From: Bacillota bacterium
GTDB lineage: Bacteria; Bacillota; Clostridia; Lachnospirales; Lachnospiraceae
Reading direction: 5' to 3'
DNA length: 64,000 nt
Assembly (NCBI GenBank): GCA_023458035.1
Contig: JAEXAX010000034.1
Coordinates: 124,001 to 188,000 of the forward strand
Part shown: positions 1 through 7,943 of the stretch, in pieces
Layout: each line of letters opens with the position of its first letter
How positions within the stretch are numbered: position 1 is the stretch's first letter
Position numbers and translations under genes: made by a program
The notes under the pieces: generated by a model
What the model saw: the letters and a program-made list of their open reading frames with translations, nothing else
Told to the model about the DNA's origin: nothing
Databases searched by the model: none

Positions 1-561
1 TCCAAGCAGAGCTCCGAATGAGGGAAATACCAGGGCAGCCAATACATTAAAGAAAAAAATGACGGAGATGGCTTGAGCGACCTCGCGGTCATCGGCTTCT
101 ATGACGGGAGCGGTAGCGGCGATGGCTGATCCTCCGCAGATCGAAGATCCGACACCGATCAGTGTGGCGATGCGGCTTGGGATATGCAGTAACCGAGCCA
201 GCACATAGGCAGTGACCAGGGCGGTGGTGACGGTTGACAGAATGATTGGCAGAGAAGTACGCCCGGTGGACAGCAGGACACGCAGGTTCAGGCCGAAGCC
301 CAGCAGGATGACGGCCAGCTGCAGGATCTTTTTGGCGGTATAGCGGATACCGGCCTGACAGGCTGTAGGAATAACGGAATGCCCACTATGCAGGATAGAC
401 AGCAGCATACCGGTCAGCAAAGCGATGACAGCTCCGCCGATGATCGGAAAGCGCTGACCGAGCAGATAGGACGGCAGAGCGATTCCCAGACAGAGCAGCA
501 GGCCGGGGCCGAGGGTAGTGACAGTCGTCATGAAAGGATGTTTGTTTTGGTTGTTTGACAT
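1..561 (-). CDS. YeiH/UPF0324 family putative sulfate exporter (partial, C-terminus outside window)
   Basis: The complement encodes 187 residues that run off the left edge without a stop. The start is an ATG at 561 preceded by a GGAGGAAAC ribosome site. The protein opens with a short polar tail and then closely spaced hydrophobic segments, consistent with the ten-helix membrane proteins of the YeiH/UPF0324 (Cons_hypoth698) family. The family signature is visible as GVGSSICGGSAIAATAPVI at about residues 137-155, followed by the conserved acidic stretch EADDREVAQA. Members are annotated as putative sulfate or thiosulfate exporters; transport has been shown for few, so the substrate is inferred. 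It is divergent from the GNAT gene and shares a 144-bp intergenic region with it. Confidence 0.87.
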   Translation of the reverse strand, partial: MSNNQNKHPFMTTVTTLGPGLLLCLGIALPSYLLGQRFPIIGGAVIALLTGMLLSILHSGHSVIPTACQAGIRYTAKKILQLAVILLGFGLNLRVLLSTGRTSLPIILSTVTTALVTAYVLARLLHIPSRIATLIGVGSSICGGSAIAATAPVIEADDREVAQAISVIFFFNVLAALVFPSFGALLG

Positions 562-582
562 GGTGTTTTGTTTCCTCCGAAT

Positions 583-600
583 TAGAATCATCTTGTTCTA
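583..600. promoter_or_regulatory. Imperfect dyad TAGAA-N8-TTCTA in the yeiH/GNAT intergenic region
   Basis: A 5-bp inverted repeat separated by 8 bases lies between the divergent YeiH-type exporter and the GNAT gene, about 20 bases upstream of the exporter start. It could be an operator for the exporter, but the arms are short and no regulator is adjacent, so this is only a candidate. Confidence 0.3.
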
Positions 601-638
601 GGATAGCACAGATGTTTTGGTGAAAACAAGTGAAACGG

Positions 639-666
639 TTGACAATCTGCCCGGGCTTCGTACAAT
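639..666 (+). promoter_or_regulatory. Sigma-A type promoter for GNAT-nitroreductase operon
   Basis: TTGACA at 639-644 and TACAAT at 661-666 are separated by 16 bases. This is a near-consensus housekeeping promoter placed about 40 bases before the GNAT start. Confidence 0.75.
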
Positions 667-705
667 AAAAGGTATCAGACCATGATGATAGGGGAGGGTA
701 ATGTA

Positions 706-1242
706 ATGATTCCAGATAAAACAGAGCGTCGATTCACATTGCGCCATATCCTGCCGTCGGAGATCGGACAGGCAGTCGAAATCGAGCAGATCTGCTTTCC
801 GCCCCATGAAGCCTGCAGTGCGGTGGCTATTGCCGAGCGGATCGCAGCTGCGCCGGAGCTGTTTTTGGTGGCGGTCGATGATGAGACCGGATTGATCGCC
901 GGGTTCTTAAACGGTATTGCTACCGATGAAACTGAGTTTCGGGATGAATTTTTTAAGCGGGCGGATTTATATCGACCGGAAGGCTCGCATGTTATGCTGC
1001 TGGGCTTGGATGTATTACCGGCTTACCGCGGGCAGGGCTTGGCACGCCTGTTGGTAGAAACCTATGCCGGCCGGGAAAGCGGACGGCAGGCACTGGTACT
1101 GACCTGTTTGGACGATAAGGTCGAAATGTATGAAAAAATGGGTTTTACGGATGAAGGACTGTCGGCATCTAACTGGGGCGGTGAAGCTTGGCATCAGATG
1201 CGCAGGACCCTGGCCGGGAATCGGCCGAAGGAGGATGAATGA
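706..1242 (+). CDS. GNAT family N-acetyltransferase
   Basis: A 178-residue protein of the GCN5-related N-acetyltransferase fold, transferring acetyl from acetyl-CoA to an unknown amine. The acetyl-CoA pyrophosphate loop (motif A) is seen in LDVLPAYRGQGLARLLVE, containing the R-G-Q-G-L-A core. A later segment, LTCLDDKVEMYEKMGFTDEG, fits motif B of the arylalkylamine N-acetyltransferase-like subgroup. An in-frame ATG exists at 682, but GGGGAGGG at 691-698 sits seven bases before the ATG at 706, so 706 is preferred. The stop overlaps the next start by four bases, so it is translationally coupled to the nitroreductase. The substrate cannot be predicted. Confidence 0.85.
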   Translation: MIPDKTERRFTLRHILPSEIGQAVEIEQICFPPHEACSAVAIAERIAAAPELFLVAVDDETGLIAGFLNGIATDETEFRDEFFKRADLYRPEGSHVMLLGLDVLPAYRGQGLARLLVETYAGRESGRQALVLTCLDDKVEMYEKMGFTDEGLSASNWGGEAWHQMRRTLAGNRPKEDE

Positions 1243-2069
1243 ATATTTTACAAGCGATGCAGAGACGTAAAAGTGTTAGAACCTATGCCGAACGACCGTT
1301 GTCAGCTGCCGATCGACAGGCGGTATTGGATATCATTGATCGTGTCGGAGCGCAGAATCCTTTTGGAACCAGCCAGAAATTTTGGTTGTTGGACCCGGCG
1401 GAGAATAAGCTGACCAGTCCGGTGCTTGTCGGAAACGTATTATTTGTCGGCGGGAAATGCCGCCGGGAACCGTTGGCCGAGGTGGCCTTCGGCTATGTTT
1501 TTGAAACCATGATGCTGGAGTTTGTACGCCTCGGTTTGGGGACGGTCTGGCTGGCCGGAACCATCAAACGCCCTTTATTTGAAACTGCCATGGAGGTATC
1601 AGAGGATGAAATGATGCCGGCGGTTACACCGATCGGGTATCCGGCGGCGCATTGCTCTCTGCGCGAAAAAATGATGCGCAAAGGTATCAAAGCGGATCAC
1701 AGACAACCCTTCGGCAGCTTGTTTTTCAGCGGCGGACTGACAACTTCCTTGAGGCCGGAAACGGCCGGCGGCTGGGCAGAAGCCATGGAAGCTGTGCGTT
1801 GGGCGCCGTCAGCCGCTAACAGCCAGCCCTGGCGCCTCGTGGTCGAGGGTGAACATGTTCACTTTATTGAAAAGAAAAGAGCCGGTTTTGATCGGAAAGG
1901 TGTGGGAGATATCCAAAAATGCGATATCGGCATCGCTATGGCTCATTTCGAGTTGACCTTGTCAGCCGCCGGGATACATGGCAGCTGGCAGCAGCTGATG
2001 CCGGCCATCACCCTGGACAGCGATATGGAATACATCATTAGTTTTGTAAAAGAGGGGCAGATACGATAA
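1239..2069 (+). CDS. Nitroreductase family protein (TM1586-like)
   Basis: A 276-residue protein beginning MNILQAMQRRKSVRTYAERP, the usual N-terminal FMN-phosphate binding region (RRSxRxY type) of nitroreductases. It is longer than single-domain nitroreductases (about 170-220 residues) and looks like the TM1586 type, with two half-domains; the second begins near residue 178 with AMEAVRWAPSAANSQPW, repeating the FMN-contacting ASNQQPW-like motif. These are soluble flavoproteins that use NAD(P)H to reduce nitro or quinone compounds; the physiological substrate is unknown. The ATGA overlap with the GNAT gene marks an operon. Confidence 0.85.
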   Translation: MNILQAMQRRKSVRTYAERPLSAADRQAVLDIIDRVGAQNPFGTSQKFWLLDPAENKLTSPVLVGNVLFVGGKCRREPLAEVAFGYVFETMMLEFVRLGLGTVWLAGTIKRPLFETAMEVSEDEMMPAVTPIGYPAAHCSLREKMMRKGIKADHRQPFGSLFFSGGLTTSLRPETAGGWAEAMEAVRWAPSAANSQPWRLVVEGEHVHFIEKKRAGFDRKGVGDIQKCDIGIAMAHFELTLSAAGIHGSWQQLMPAITLDSDMEYIISFVKEGQIR

Positions 2070-2163
2070 GGGGTTGTCACTGCCCGCAACATCAAGATTT
2101 TATATTTCAGAACCGGCGAGAGCCGGGCCTTTCTGCTACCTGATTTCAGCATATTTCAGAGTA

Positions 2164-2199
2164 CAAAAAAACCGAACTTCCTTCGGTCGGACGTTCGGC
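2164..2199 (-). terminator. Rho-independent terminator after tRNA-Thr
   Basis: On the minus strand CCGAAC pairs with GTTCGG around an interior that can also pair, and is followed by a run of seven T. It lies just past the 3' end of the tRNA gene. Confidence 0.75.
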
Positions 2200-2210
2200 T
2201 AATAAAAAAG

Positions 2211-2283
2211 AGCTGTTAACGGGAATCGAACCCGTGACCTCCGCACTACCAATGCGACGCTCTACCATCTGAGCTATAACAGC
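2211..2283 (-). tRNA. tRNA-Thr (anticodon GGU)
   Basis: The complement folds as a full cloverleaf of 73 nt. The acceptor is GCTGTTA/TAACAGC with discriminator U, the D arm is GCTC...GAGC, and the anticodon stem is TCGCA/TGCGG with loop TTGGTAG giving anticodon GGU. The T arm is ACGGG-TTCGATT-CCCGT. CCA is not encoded in the DNA. It has its own consensus promoter and terminator, so it is a single-gene unit. Confidence 0.96.
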
Positions 2284-2297
2284 AATTCAACTATTGC

Positions 2298-2326
2298 ATT
2301 ATATACCAGGGGAAGAGGGCTGTCAA
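2298..2326 (-). promoter_or_regulatory. Perfect consensus promoter for tRNA-Thr
   Basis: The minus strand carries TTGACA (2321-2326), a 17-bp spacer and TATAAT (2298-2303), an exact sigma-A consensus, 15 bases before the mature tRNA 5' end. Confidence 0.92.
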
Positions 2327-2484
2327 CCATTTTTCCTTATCATTTTTTGACCGTTTTTTTGAAGAGAGAGCCCTGCCAAAGACCGGCAGACTCATATTTC
2401 AGCGTCTTTACCCTGTTCAGCCTGTGCAACCTATGGTAGAATGTGACCGGAACCATTGTACTTGGATAAGAAAAGAGGAAAAAC

Positions 2485-3303
2485 GTGACGAATATAGAAC
2501 GATCCGGAATCCGGATGGTGGTCAGCGATATGGACGGCACCCTGTTGTTAGATGGTGCTCAGCAGCTGTCGCAGCGTTCGGTACAGGTCATCCGAAGATT
2601 ACAGGAACGAGGCATCCGGTTTGTAGCCGCCAGCGGCCGACAGTGGTATAATGTCGAAAATCTCTGTAACGGTTTGCACAGACCGTTATCTATGATCGTC
2701 GAGAACGGTGCCATGACCATATTAGATGGGCAGATAGCGACAAAGCATTGCTTTGATCGTGAAACAGCGCGGGAGATCATGACTGCCATGCAGGAGCTGC
2801 CCACTGCCGAGCTGTTATTTTCCGGTGAGCGCAGCTGTTATATCTGTCCGAAAACGGATTGGTATTTTAATCTGGTGGTCAATGTGGTAAGGAATCGAAC
2901 AACGGTGATCCGGACTCCGTTTGAGATCGAGGACGAGTTAATCAAAATCTCCATGTGGCTGCCGGAAGGAACAGAGGACAGCTTCAGGCAATGGCGGGAG
3001 CGTTTCGGTGATAAGGCTCATGTAGTGACATCAGGAAACGGTTGGCTAGATATGGTGCCGAAGGGTGTTAATAAAGGTGTGGCGCTGCAGGGGATTCTGG
3101 ATTATTATGATCTGCGGCCGGAGCAATGCCTGGTATTCGGAGATAATTATAATGATATCGAGATGCTGGCCCTAACGCCGTACAGTTATGCAATGAAGCA
3201 TGGAGAAGAAAGAGCCAAACAGGCGGCCGTTTATGAAACTGCTGCGGTAGATGAGACCCTGGAGGCCTGGCTGGATGCGTGGGAGCAGAAAGACGGGCGG
3301 TAG
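2485..3303 (+). CDS. Cof-type HAD-IIB family phosphatase
   Basis: A 272-residue haloacid dehalogenase-superfamily phosphatase. Motif I is VVSDMDGTLL near residue 12 (nucleophile Asp in DMDGT), and motif IV is FGDNYNDIEM near residue 213. The central cap region and total length fit the HAD-IIB/Cof subfamily, cytosolic magnesium-dependent phosphatases acting on sugar phosphates, nucleotides or flavin/PLP precursors. Translation starts at a GTG; the AAAGAGGAA ribosome site just before it decides the start. A second Cof-type gene follows 71 bases downstream, so the two are paralogous neighbours, probably co-transcribed. The specific substrate is unknown. Confidence 0.9.
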   Translation: MTNIERSGIRMVVSDMDGTLLLDGAQQLSQRSVQVIRRLQERGIRFVAASGRQWYNVENLCNGLHRPLSMIVENGAMTILDGQIATKHCFDRETAREIMTAMQELPTAELLFSGERSCYICPKTDWYFNLVVNVVRNRTTVIRTPFEIEDELIKISMWLPEGTEDSFRQWRERFGDKAHVVTSGNGWLDMVPKGVNKGVALQGILDYYDLRPEQCLVFGDNYNDIEMLALTPYSYAMKHGEERAKQAAVYETAAVDETLEAWLDAWEQKDGR

Positions 3304-3374
3304 ATCAAAGTAACAGAGATGAAACGATAGACAACACAACCTACGATAATAAAACGACAGATAGAGGAGAGTGT

Positions 3375-4196
3375 ATGATCAAGCTGGTAGCCAGTGACAT
3401 TGACGGAACCCTGGTAGAAGAGGGAACCTCGGTTTTAACAGAAGAATTTTATCAAACCATTCGGGAGCTGAAGGCAAAGGGGGTTCTCTTTGCGGCAGCC
3501 AGCGGACGGGAATATCAAAGTATCCGTAAGTTGTTCGCACCGGTGCTGGATGATATCATCTGCGTGGCTTGCAACGGCGGCATCGTGGTTTGCCGAGATA
3601 CAGTCATCAGTAAAAAGGTGATTCCGACCGCGGTGGTGAAAGAATTGATTCCCTACGTCAGAAGAATCCCCGGACAGAGCATCTGTATGAATACCGTCAA
3701 CCACGGCTTTTATGTTGAAACAACAGATCCGGAATTTATCGAGCTGGAGGAAAAAGGATACTGTAACCAGATCGAGATCGTTGAAGACCTGACGCAGATC
3801 GAGGAAGAAATCGTAAAGATCTCAGTTTATAAGAAGGAAAATATCCGGGCCTATATTGATCAGGCCGAGCGGGATTGGGGAGACCGCCTGCACGTGATGC
3901 AAGCCGGTGATATTTGGCTGGATTTTGTGCCGGAGGATTGTGATAAGGGAATCGCCCTGTCAGAGATCCAGAGCTTCTTCGGCTTCAGCCCGGATGAAAC
4001 GATGGCCTTCGGAGATAATCACAATGATATCGGCATGATGAATGCGGCGACCTTCAGCTATGCGGTGGCAAATGCCAAGGATGCGGTGAAGGAAGCGGCC
4101 GGCTTTGAAACAGCCTCCAATGTGGAGGGCGGCGTACTACAGATATTACAGCAGCTGCTGTCCGGTGAATGGGACGGCCGAGCCCTGCTGTCATAA
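3375..4196 (+). CDS. Cof-type HAD-IIB family phosphatase (second copy)
   Basis: A 273-residue HAD-IIB phosphatase, with LVASDIDGTLV at the N-terminus (nucleophile Asp) and FGDNHNDIGM near residue 220 as the metal-binding motif IV. It is clearly paralogous to the preceding gene, but the cap regions differ, so the substrates probably differ. The open frame extends upstream to 3279, but AGAGGAGAG directly before the ATG at 3375 and the immediate start of the core fold at that ATG favour 3375. A strong terminator follows. Confidence 0.9.
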   Translation: MIKLVASDIDGTLVEEGTSVLTEEFYQTIRELKAKGVLFAAASGREYQSIRKLFAPVLDDIICVACNGGIVVCRDTVISKKVIPTAVVKELIPYVRRIPGQSICMNTVNHGFYVETTDPEFIELEEKGYCNQIEIVEDLTQIEEEIVKISVYKKENIRAYIDQAERDWGDRLHVMQAGDIWLDFVPEDCDKGIALSEIQSFFGFSPDETMAFGDNHNDIGMMNAATFSYAVANAKDAVKEAAGFETASNVEGGVLQILQQLLSGEWDGRALLS

Positions 4197-4198
4197 TC

Positions 4199-4263
4199 AA
4201 AAAGACCGTGGCTTCCGGTACAGAGCAGTTTGAATACTGGGGTACGCAAGCAGCGGTCTTTTT
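4199..4263. terminator. Bidirectional terminator between HAD and uracil permease genes
   Basis: AAAAAGACCG at 4199-4208 pairs perfectly with CGGTCTTTTT at 4254-4263, giving A and T runs on both sides. It separates convergent genes and can serve either strand. Confidence 0.85.
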
Positions 4264-4282
4264 GTATGCAGATTAATCTGTT

Positions 4283-5578
4283 TTAGTCATTGGCCAGATG
4301 GAACTTATCAAAAATGTAGAAGAGCAGGCTGATGATGACGGCGACCAGACTGGATAATACCATACCGGAGAAGGTGACACCGCCGAAGCTGACGGATACC
4401 TTGCTCAGCCCAGTCACAAAAATGACAGAAGCAAGGATCAGGTTTTTGTTATTGCTGAAGTCTACCTTCTTATCGACAAACAGTCGGATACCGGAGGCGC
4501 CGATCATGCCGTAGAGCAGGAAGGTAACGCCGCCGATGACATTGCCCGGGATGGTCCGAATAAGGGCTGCAAACGGTCCGATAAAGGCCATACAGATCGA
4601 GATAATGGCAGCGCCGCCGATGACATAGATGCTGTAAACTCGGGTAATGGCCATAACACCGATATTCTCGCCATAGGTTGTGGTCGGAACACCGCCGACC
4701 AAACCGGACAGGGCCGATGAGAAATTATCGGCAAAGATGGTTCGGTGCAGCCCCGGATCTTTTAAGAGGTCGCGTCCAATGATGTTGCTGGTAACGACCT
4801 GGTGGCTGATATGTTCGGCTGTGATCACCAGCAGGGCCGGCATCATGGTCAGCGCTGCCGAAGCATCAAACAGCGGCGCCTGGAAATGCGGCAGGGTGAA
4901 TAAGCGGGCATTCATGACCGGTGCAAAGTCAATCATACCGAATGCCGCAGCGGTGATGTAACCGGCAACGATGGCCAGCAGGATCGGTATGGTGGACAGG
5001 AAGCCCTTTAGTACGATCGAACCGAGGATGGCTACTCCCAAGGTGACCAGAAATACGGTAAGATCCTTACTGCTGGCTACGATCTTTCCATTGCCCATGA
5101 TATGAGCGCCGATTTCCCCGGCCAGCCCGGTTGCGCCGGTCACGGTATTTCCGGCCAGCTCAAAGCCGATCAGTGCGACCACGCTGCCCATGGCTGCCGG
5201 CGGCAGACAGATATCGATCCAATCGGTACCGAATTTATAGATAACAAAGGCCAATACACAGCCCAGCAGTCCGGTGATCACAAAGGCGCCCTGAGCGTAG
5301 CGGAAGCCCTGCGCTCCATGACCGGCAATGATGATGGCGCCCGGACCGAGGAAGGCGAAGCTGGAACCGAGGTAAGCCGGCGCCTTTTTCCGACCGATCA
5401 CGATGAACAGCAATGTGCCGATACCATTCATTAATAAGACGATGCCCGGATCAATACCGAACAGCAGCGGTACCAGCACAGATGCGCCGAACATGGCAAA
5501 CGTATGCTGCAAGGAGAGCGGCAGGAGCAGTCGGCCCGGTACACGCTCGTTGACGTGAATCATTCTTTTCTCTGACAT
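4283..5578 (-). CDS. uraA: Uracil permease (NCS2 family)
   Basis: A 431-residue polytopic membrane protein of the nucleobase-cation symporter-2 family, importing uracil with protons. The N-terminal LPLSLQHTFAMFGASVLVPL is typical of UraA/PyrP. Two acidic substrate-contact regions are visible: ALLVITAEHISHQVV in the middle of the protein and VPTTTYGENIGVMAITRV, the NCS2 signature; both glutamates known to line the UraA pocket are present. The start has an AAGGAGG site. The gene stands alone with its own promoter, and no PyrR-type attenuator could be recognised in the short leader. PyrE, elsewhere in the window, belongs to the same pyrimidine economy. Confidence 0.92.
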   Translation of the reverse strand: MSEKRMIHVNERVPGRLLLPLSLQHTFAMFGASVLVPLLFGIDPGIVLLMNGIGTLLFIVIGRKKAPAYLGSSFAFLGPGAIIIAGHGAQGFRYAQGAFVITGLLGCVLAFVIYKFGTDWIDICLPPAAMGSVVALIGFELAGNTVTGATGLAGEIGAHIMGNGKIVASSKDLTVFLVTLGVAILGSIVLKGFLSTIPILLAIVAGYITAAAFGMIDFAPVMNARLFTLPHFQAPLFDASAALTMMPALLVITAEHISHQVVTSNIIGRDLLKDPGLHRTIFADNFSSALSGLVGGVPTTTYGENIGVMAITRVYSIYVIGGAAIISICMAFIGPFAALIRTIPGNVIGGVTFLLYGMIGASGIRLFVDKKVDFSNNKNLILASVIFVTGLSKVSVSFGGVTFSGMVLSSLVAVIISLLFYIFDKFHLAND

Positions 5579-5610
5579 TTTTTGTCCTCCTTCAAAATTT
5601 TCCGTTCCTA

Positions 5611-5639
5611 ATTATGCGGCAGGCGGAAGCTAAAGTCAA
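5611..5639 (-). promoter_or_regulatory. Promoter for uraA
   Basis: The minus strand has TTGACT (5634-5639), a 17-bp spacer and CATAAT (5611-5616), placing transcription start about 30 bases before the uraA start codon and leaving no space for a long attenuator. Confidence 0.7.
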
Positions 5640-5718
5640 TGTAAAAGAGGACATTTGACATATTTCGGCGCTTCGCTGCGTAGAACACCGGCAAAGCCGA
5701 CGCTTTTGGAAGCTCTGC

Positions 5719-5748
5719 TTGACGGAAGCCAATCGTTTCCCTTATTAT
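5719..5748 (+). promoter_or_regulatory. Promoter for the small membrane protein gene
   Basis: TTGACG (5719-5724) and TATTAT (5743-5748) with an 18-bp spacer, about 80 bases upstream of the gene at 5829. Confidence 0.5.
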
Positions 5749-5828
5749 AGAAAGGAATATGAAAATTTCTGCCGTTTCCATCGCAGTAGTGACGGCAGAG
5801 GAAAATGATCATCCGGGAGGACTAGACA

Positions 5829-6335
5829 ATGGGGGATATCTTCAGAGAACAATTAGTAAAAAAACTGCCCGATCAGACGACCATACTGAAAAAGGCGGCC
5901 TTAGTAACCGCGCCGGTGCTGGTGTACCTGGTGCTGGCTCTGTTTTTGCCGCCGGTTGTCGGCAGCATTGCCCTGATCGGCTTTGTGGTAGCCTGCTCGC
6001 TCAGTGTTTATTTATGGAAGCGTCTGGATATCGAATATGAATACATCTTGCTCGGGAAAGAGATTGACGTCGATATTATTTACAGTAAGAGTAAGAGAAA
6101 ACGTTTACTGACTCTGTCCTTGGAGCAGGCTCAGGTGCTGGCTCCGGCGGGCTCGGCAAAATTGGATGACTACAGTCGTCTGGCCAAAAAAGATCTGACT
6201 GGCGGCAGCGGACAGGATGTTTGGGTATTGGTGACCAAGGTTGGGATGGAGCAGATGGCGGTTTCTCTGGAATTATATGGCGACATGATTGAGGATCTCT
6301 CAAACGTCATCCCAAACAAGCTGGTTCGGAATTAA
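5829..6335 (+). CDS. DUF6106-like membrane protein
   Basis: A 168-residue protein of unknown function. Two adjacent hydrophobic segments (about residues 26-64, VTAPVLVYLVLALFLPPVVG and the stretch after it) form a membrane hairpin, followed by a cytosolic domain. The segment LDIEYEYILLGKEIDVDIIY, then SKRKR, resembles the DUF6106 proteins of Lachnospiraceae, which carry a Y-E-Y...G-E-x-D-x-D pattern after a membrane hairpin. Start chosen at the ATG preceded by GGGAGGA. It is a monocistronic unit before a long leader region. The family assignment rests on memory of the motif; no role is proposed. Confidence 0.65.
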   Translation: MGDIFREQLVKKLPDQTTILKKAALVTAPVLVYLVLALFLPPVVGSIALIGFVVACSLSVYLWKRLDIEYEYILLGKEIDVDIIYSKSKRKRLLTLSLEQAQVLAPAGSAKLDDYSRLAKKDLTGGSGQDVWVLVTKVGMEQMAVSLELYGDMIEDLSNVIPNKLVRN

Positions 6336-6383
6336 AAGCCTTTGGAGATTTTGCCCAAAAACCATTTTTTAGGAGAAAAGGTG

Positions 6384-6412
6384 TTGACGAACCCGTATCA
6401 AATTGTTACAAT
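6384..6412 (+). promoter_or_regulatory. Promoter for NlpC/P60 hydrolase gene
   Basis: TTGACG (6384-6389) and TACAAT (6407-6412) with a 17-bp spacer. Transcription from here would give a leader of about 140 nt. Confidence 0.72.
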
Positions 6413-6424
6413 GAGGAAAATTGA

Positions 6425-6441
6425 TTAACATTTTCGTAACA
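6425..6441 (-). promoter_or_regulatory. WalR (YycF)-like box
   Basis: The minus strand reads TGTTAC-GAAAA-TGTTAA, a full match to the WalR direct repeat TGTWAH-N5-TGTWAH known from Bacillus and Staphylococcus. It lies just downstream of the predicted -10, in front of a secreted peptidoglycan hydrolase, the usual WalR target class. A downstream position would suggest repression. Confidence 0.55.
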
Positions 6442-6444
6442 AAT

Positions 6445-6502
6445 TGATGGCGGGTCATCATCGGATCGGTGATGCAGACAGAGCATGAAACGAGCGCCAT
6501 CA
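6445..6502 (+). promoter_or_regulatory. Structured 5' leader of the NlpC/P60 gene
   Basis: TGATGGCG (6445-6452) pairs perfectly with CGCCATCA (6495-6502), enclosing a smaller hairpin CATCA/TGATG (6456-6460/6470-6474). The element lies in the predicted untranslated leader. It does not match a riboswitch class that I recognise. Confidence 0.4.
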
Positions 6503-6557
6503 GACATGAAAGATGCATTCAAAATCCAATAATATTGAAACAGATATGGGAGGAAAC

Positions 6558-7793
6558 ATGAAGAATAGAACGGTGAAATTAGCTGCCCTGTGCTTGACAG
6601 CCATGGTAGTGACGGGAAGCGCTGATATTTCTGCAAAGGCTGAAACCGGAAAAACTGCGGTGCCGGCATATAAATCGGTAGCCGGTGCAACAGTGGTTTT
6701 GGATTCGATCAGCAAGGATAGGGCAGCAGAACAGAAGATCAATGAGTTTTTGAATCGACTGGGAGAAAAATCAGCTGTGGTTGGCGGTGAGACCGCCCAG
6801 GCTGTGAAGGCTCGCAGCGTAACGGATACAGCCAAAGAGGGGGCTGCTGAAAAGACAGAGTCCAAGAAGGCGGAAGCCACTGCTTCAAAAAAGGCTGAGG
6901 CAACCGAGGAAAAGAAGGCAGAAGAGAATCAAAAGGTTGAGAAGAAGACGACCAATGTTTATGTGACAGCCGGTTCTTCCAATGTATTGGCTTATCCGCA
7001 GGCGGACAGCCCGGTGGTCGCTGTGTTGCCGGCCGGTGATTCCTATGTATTGGCCGGAGAAGAGGCAGATTATTATTTGGTACAGTTCGGTCAGGTAATC
7101 GGTTATGTGCCGAAGGCGGATGCCGAGATTCGTGAAACTGTAGCCAGCGAGGTCAGCGCAGAGTTTGTGGCAGCGGTTGAAAAAGCTCAGGTAGAATCCG
7201 ATCAAATTTTAGCAGAACGTCAGGCGGCAGCTGAGAAGGCAGCAGCTGAAAAAGCAGCGGCCGAGAAAGCGGTAGCCGAAAAGGCAGCGGCCGAAAAAGC
7301 AGCAGCCGAAAAAGCAGCGGCCGAGCAGGCAGCGGCACAGTTGGCCGCAGCGCGGCAGCAAAACACGCAGGCTGAAGTAGCGTCAAATCAGGTGCAGCCT
7401 TCCACTACGCAGGAAGCTCCGGTAGTTCCGGCTTCTCAGGCAACGAAGCCGTCGGCACCGGCATCTTCCAAGGGGGCGGCCGTGGCGGCAGCAGCCATGG
7501 CACAGCTGGGAGCCGCTCAGGACTGCACCATGCTGGTAACAAATTCCTTAAAGGCAGTCGGAATCAATTTCCATGGCTGGCCGGCAGATTATTTCTCATT
7601 GGGTACCGTTGTTTCCGCATCGGAAGCTCAGCCGGGCGATTTGATTTATTACGATAATGCCGGCGCAGGCGTACCGCATATCGCGGTTTACACCGGTGGC
7701 GGAAGATCCGTTCACGGCGGTTGGCTGGGGGCCAATACGGTAGAATACAGCGCTTATCTGGGAACCGGACCGGTATTCATTCGTTTGAGATAA
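6558..7793 (+). CDS. Secreted NlpC/P60 endopeptidase with SH3-like domain
   Basis: A 411-residue exported peptidoglycan hydrolase, probably cleaving D-glutamyl-meso-DAP or stem-peptide bonds. A signal peptide occupies about residues 1-28. Residues about 133-185 (NVYVTAGSSNVLAYP onward) look like a bacterial SH3 wall-binding domain. A charged Ala/Glu/Lys linker of seven 5-residue units follows (about 223-257), then a Ser/Pro-rich stretch. The C-terminal NlpC/P60 domain has catalytic Cys323 (in DCTML), His374 (in PHIAVYTG) and a third polar site near His386. An upstream in-frame ATG at 6513 is rejected because GGGAGGA precedes 6558 and the signal peptide begins there. A terminator follows. Confidence 0.9.
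   Translation: MKNRTVKLAALCLTAMVVTGSADISAKAETGKTAVPAYKSVAGATVVLDSISKDRAAEQKINEFLNRLGEKSAVVGGETAQAVKARSVTDTAKEGAAEKTESKKAEATASKKAEATEEKKAEENQKVEKKTTNVYVTAGSSNVLAYPQADSPVVAVLPAGDSYVLAGEEADYYLVQFGQVIGYVPKADAEIRETVASEVSAEFVAAVEKAQVESDQILAERQAAAEKAAAEKAAAEKAVAEKAAAEKAAAEKAAAEQAAAQLAAARQQNTQAEVASNQVQPSTTQEAPVVPASQATKPSAPASSKGAAVAAAAMAQLGAAQDCTMLVTNSLKAVGINFHGWPADYFSLGTVVSASEAQPGDLIYYDNAGAGVPHIAVYTGGGRSVHGGWLGANTVEYSAYLGTGPVFIRLR
7224..7328 (+). repeat. 15-bp coding repeat (Ala-Ala-Ala-Glu-Lys units)
   Basis: Seven tandem 15-bp units encode A-A-A-E-K with few substitutions (one unit has Ala-Val-Ala, the last ends Glu-Gln). It forms a helical charged spacer between the SH3-like and catalytic domains and could change length by slippage. 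Confidence 0.85.
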
Positions 7794-7810
7794 GAAAACA
7801 TAATGATAGG

Positions 7811-7840
7811 AAGAGGAGAAAATATTTTCTCCTCTTTTTT
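7811..7840 (+). terminator. Rho-independent terminator after NlpC/P60 gene
   Basis: AAGAGGAGAAAA pairs with TTTTCTCCTCTT around a minimal loop and runs into a T tract at 7835-7840. Confidence 0.88.
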
Positions 7841-7943
7841 CCGTGATAAATCAAAAAATGGCAGATTGAGGATTGAAAAGAGGGGGAAAAAGGATTATAC
7901 TTCTTTTTTTAGAAAACAAAGTGCTCACAGAAAGAAGGTAAGG

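Noticed and set aside
2100..2140. Terminator after the nitroreductase gene
   Set aside because: CCGGC-GAGA-GCCGG forms a small hairpin but has no T run; too weak to call as a terminator.
5579..5720. PyrR-type or uracil-responsive attenuator before uraA
   Set aside because: The predicted transcript starts about 30 bases before the start codon and no terminator or PyrR anti-terminator loop could be drawn.
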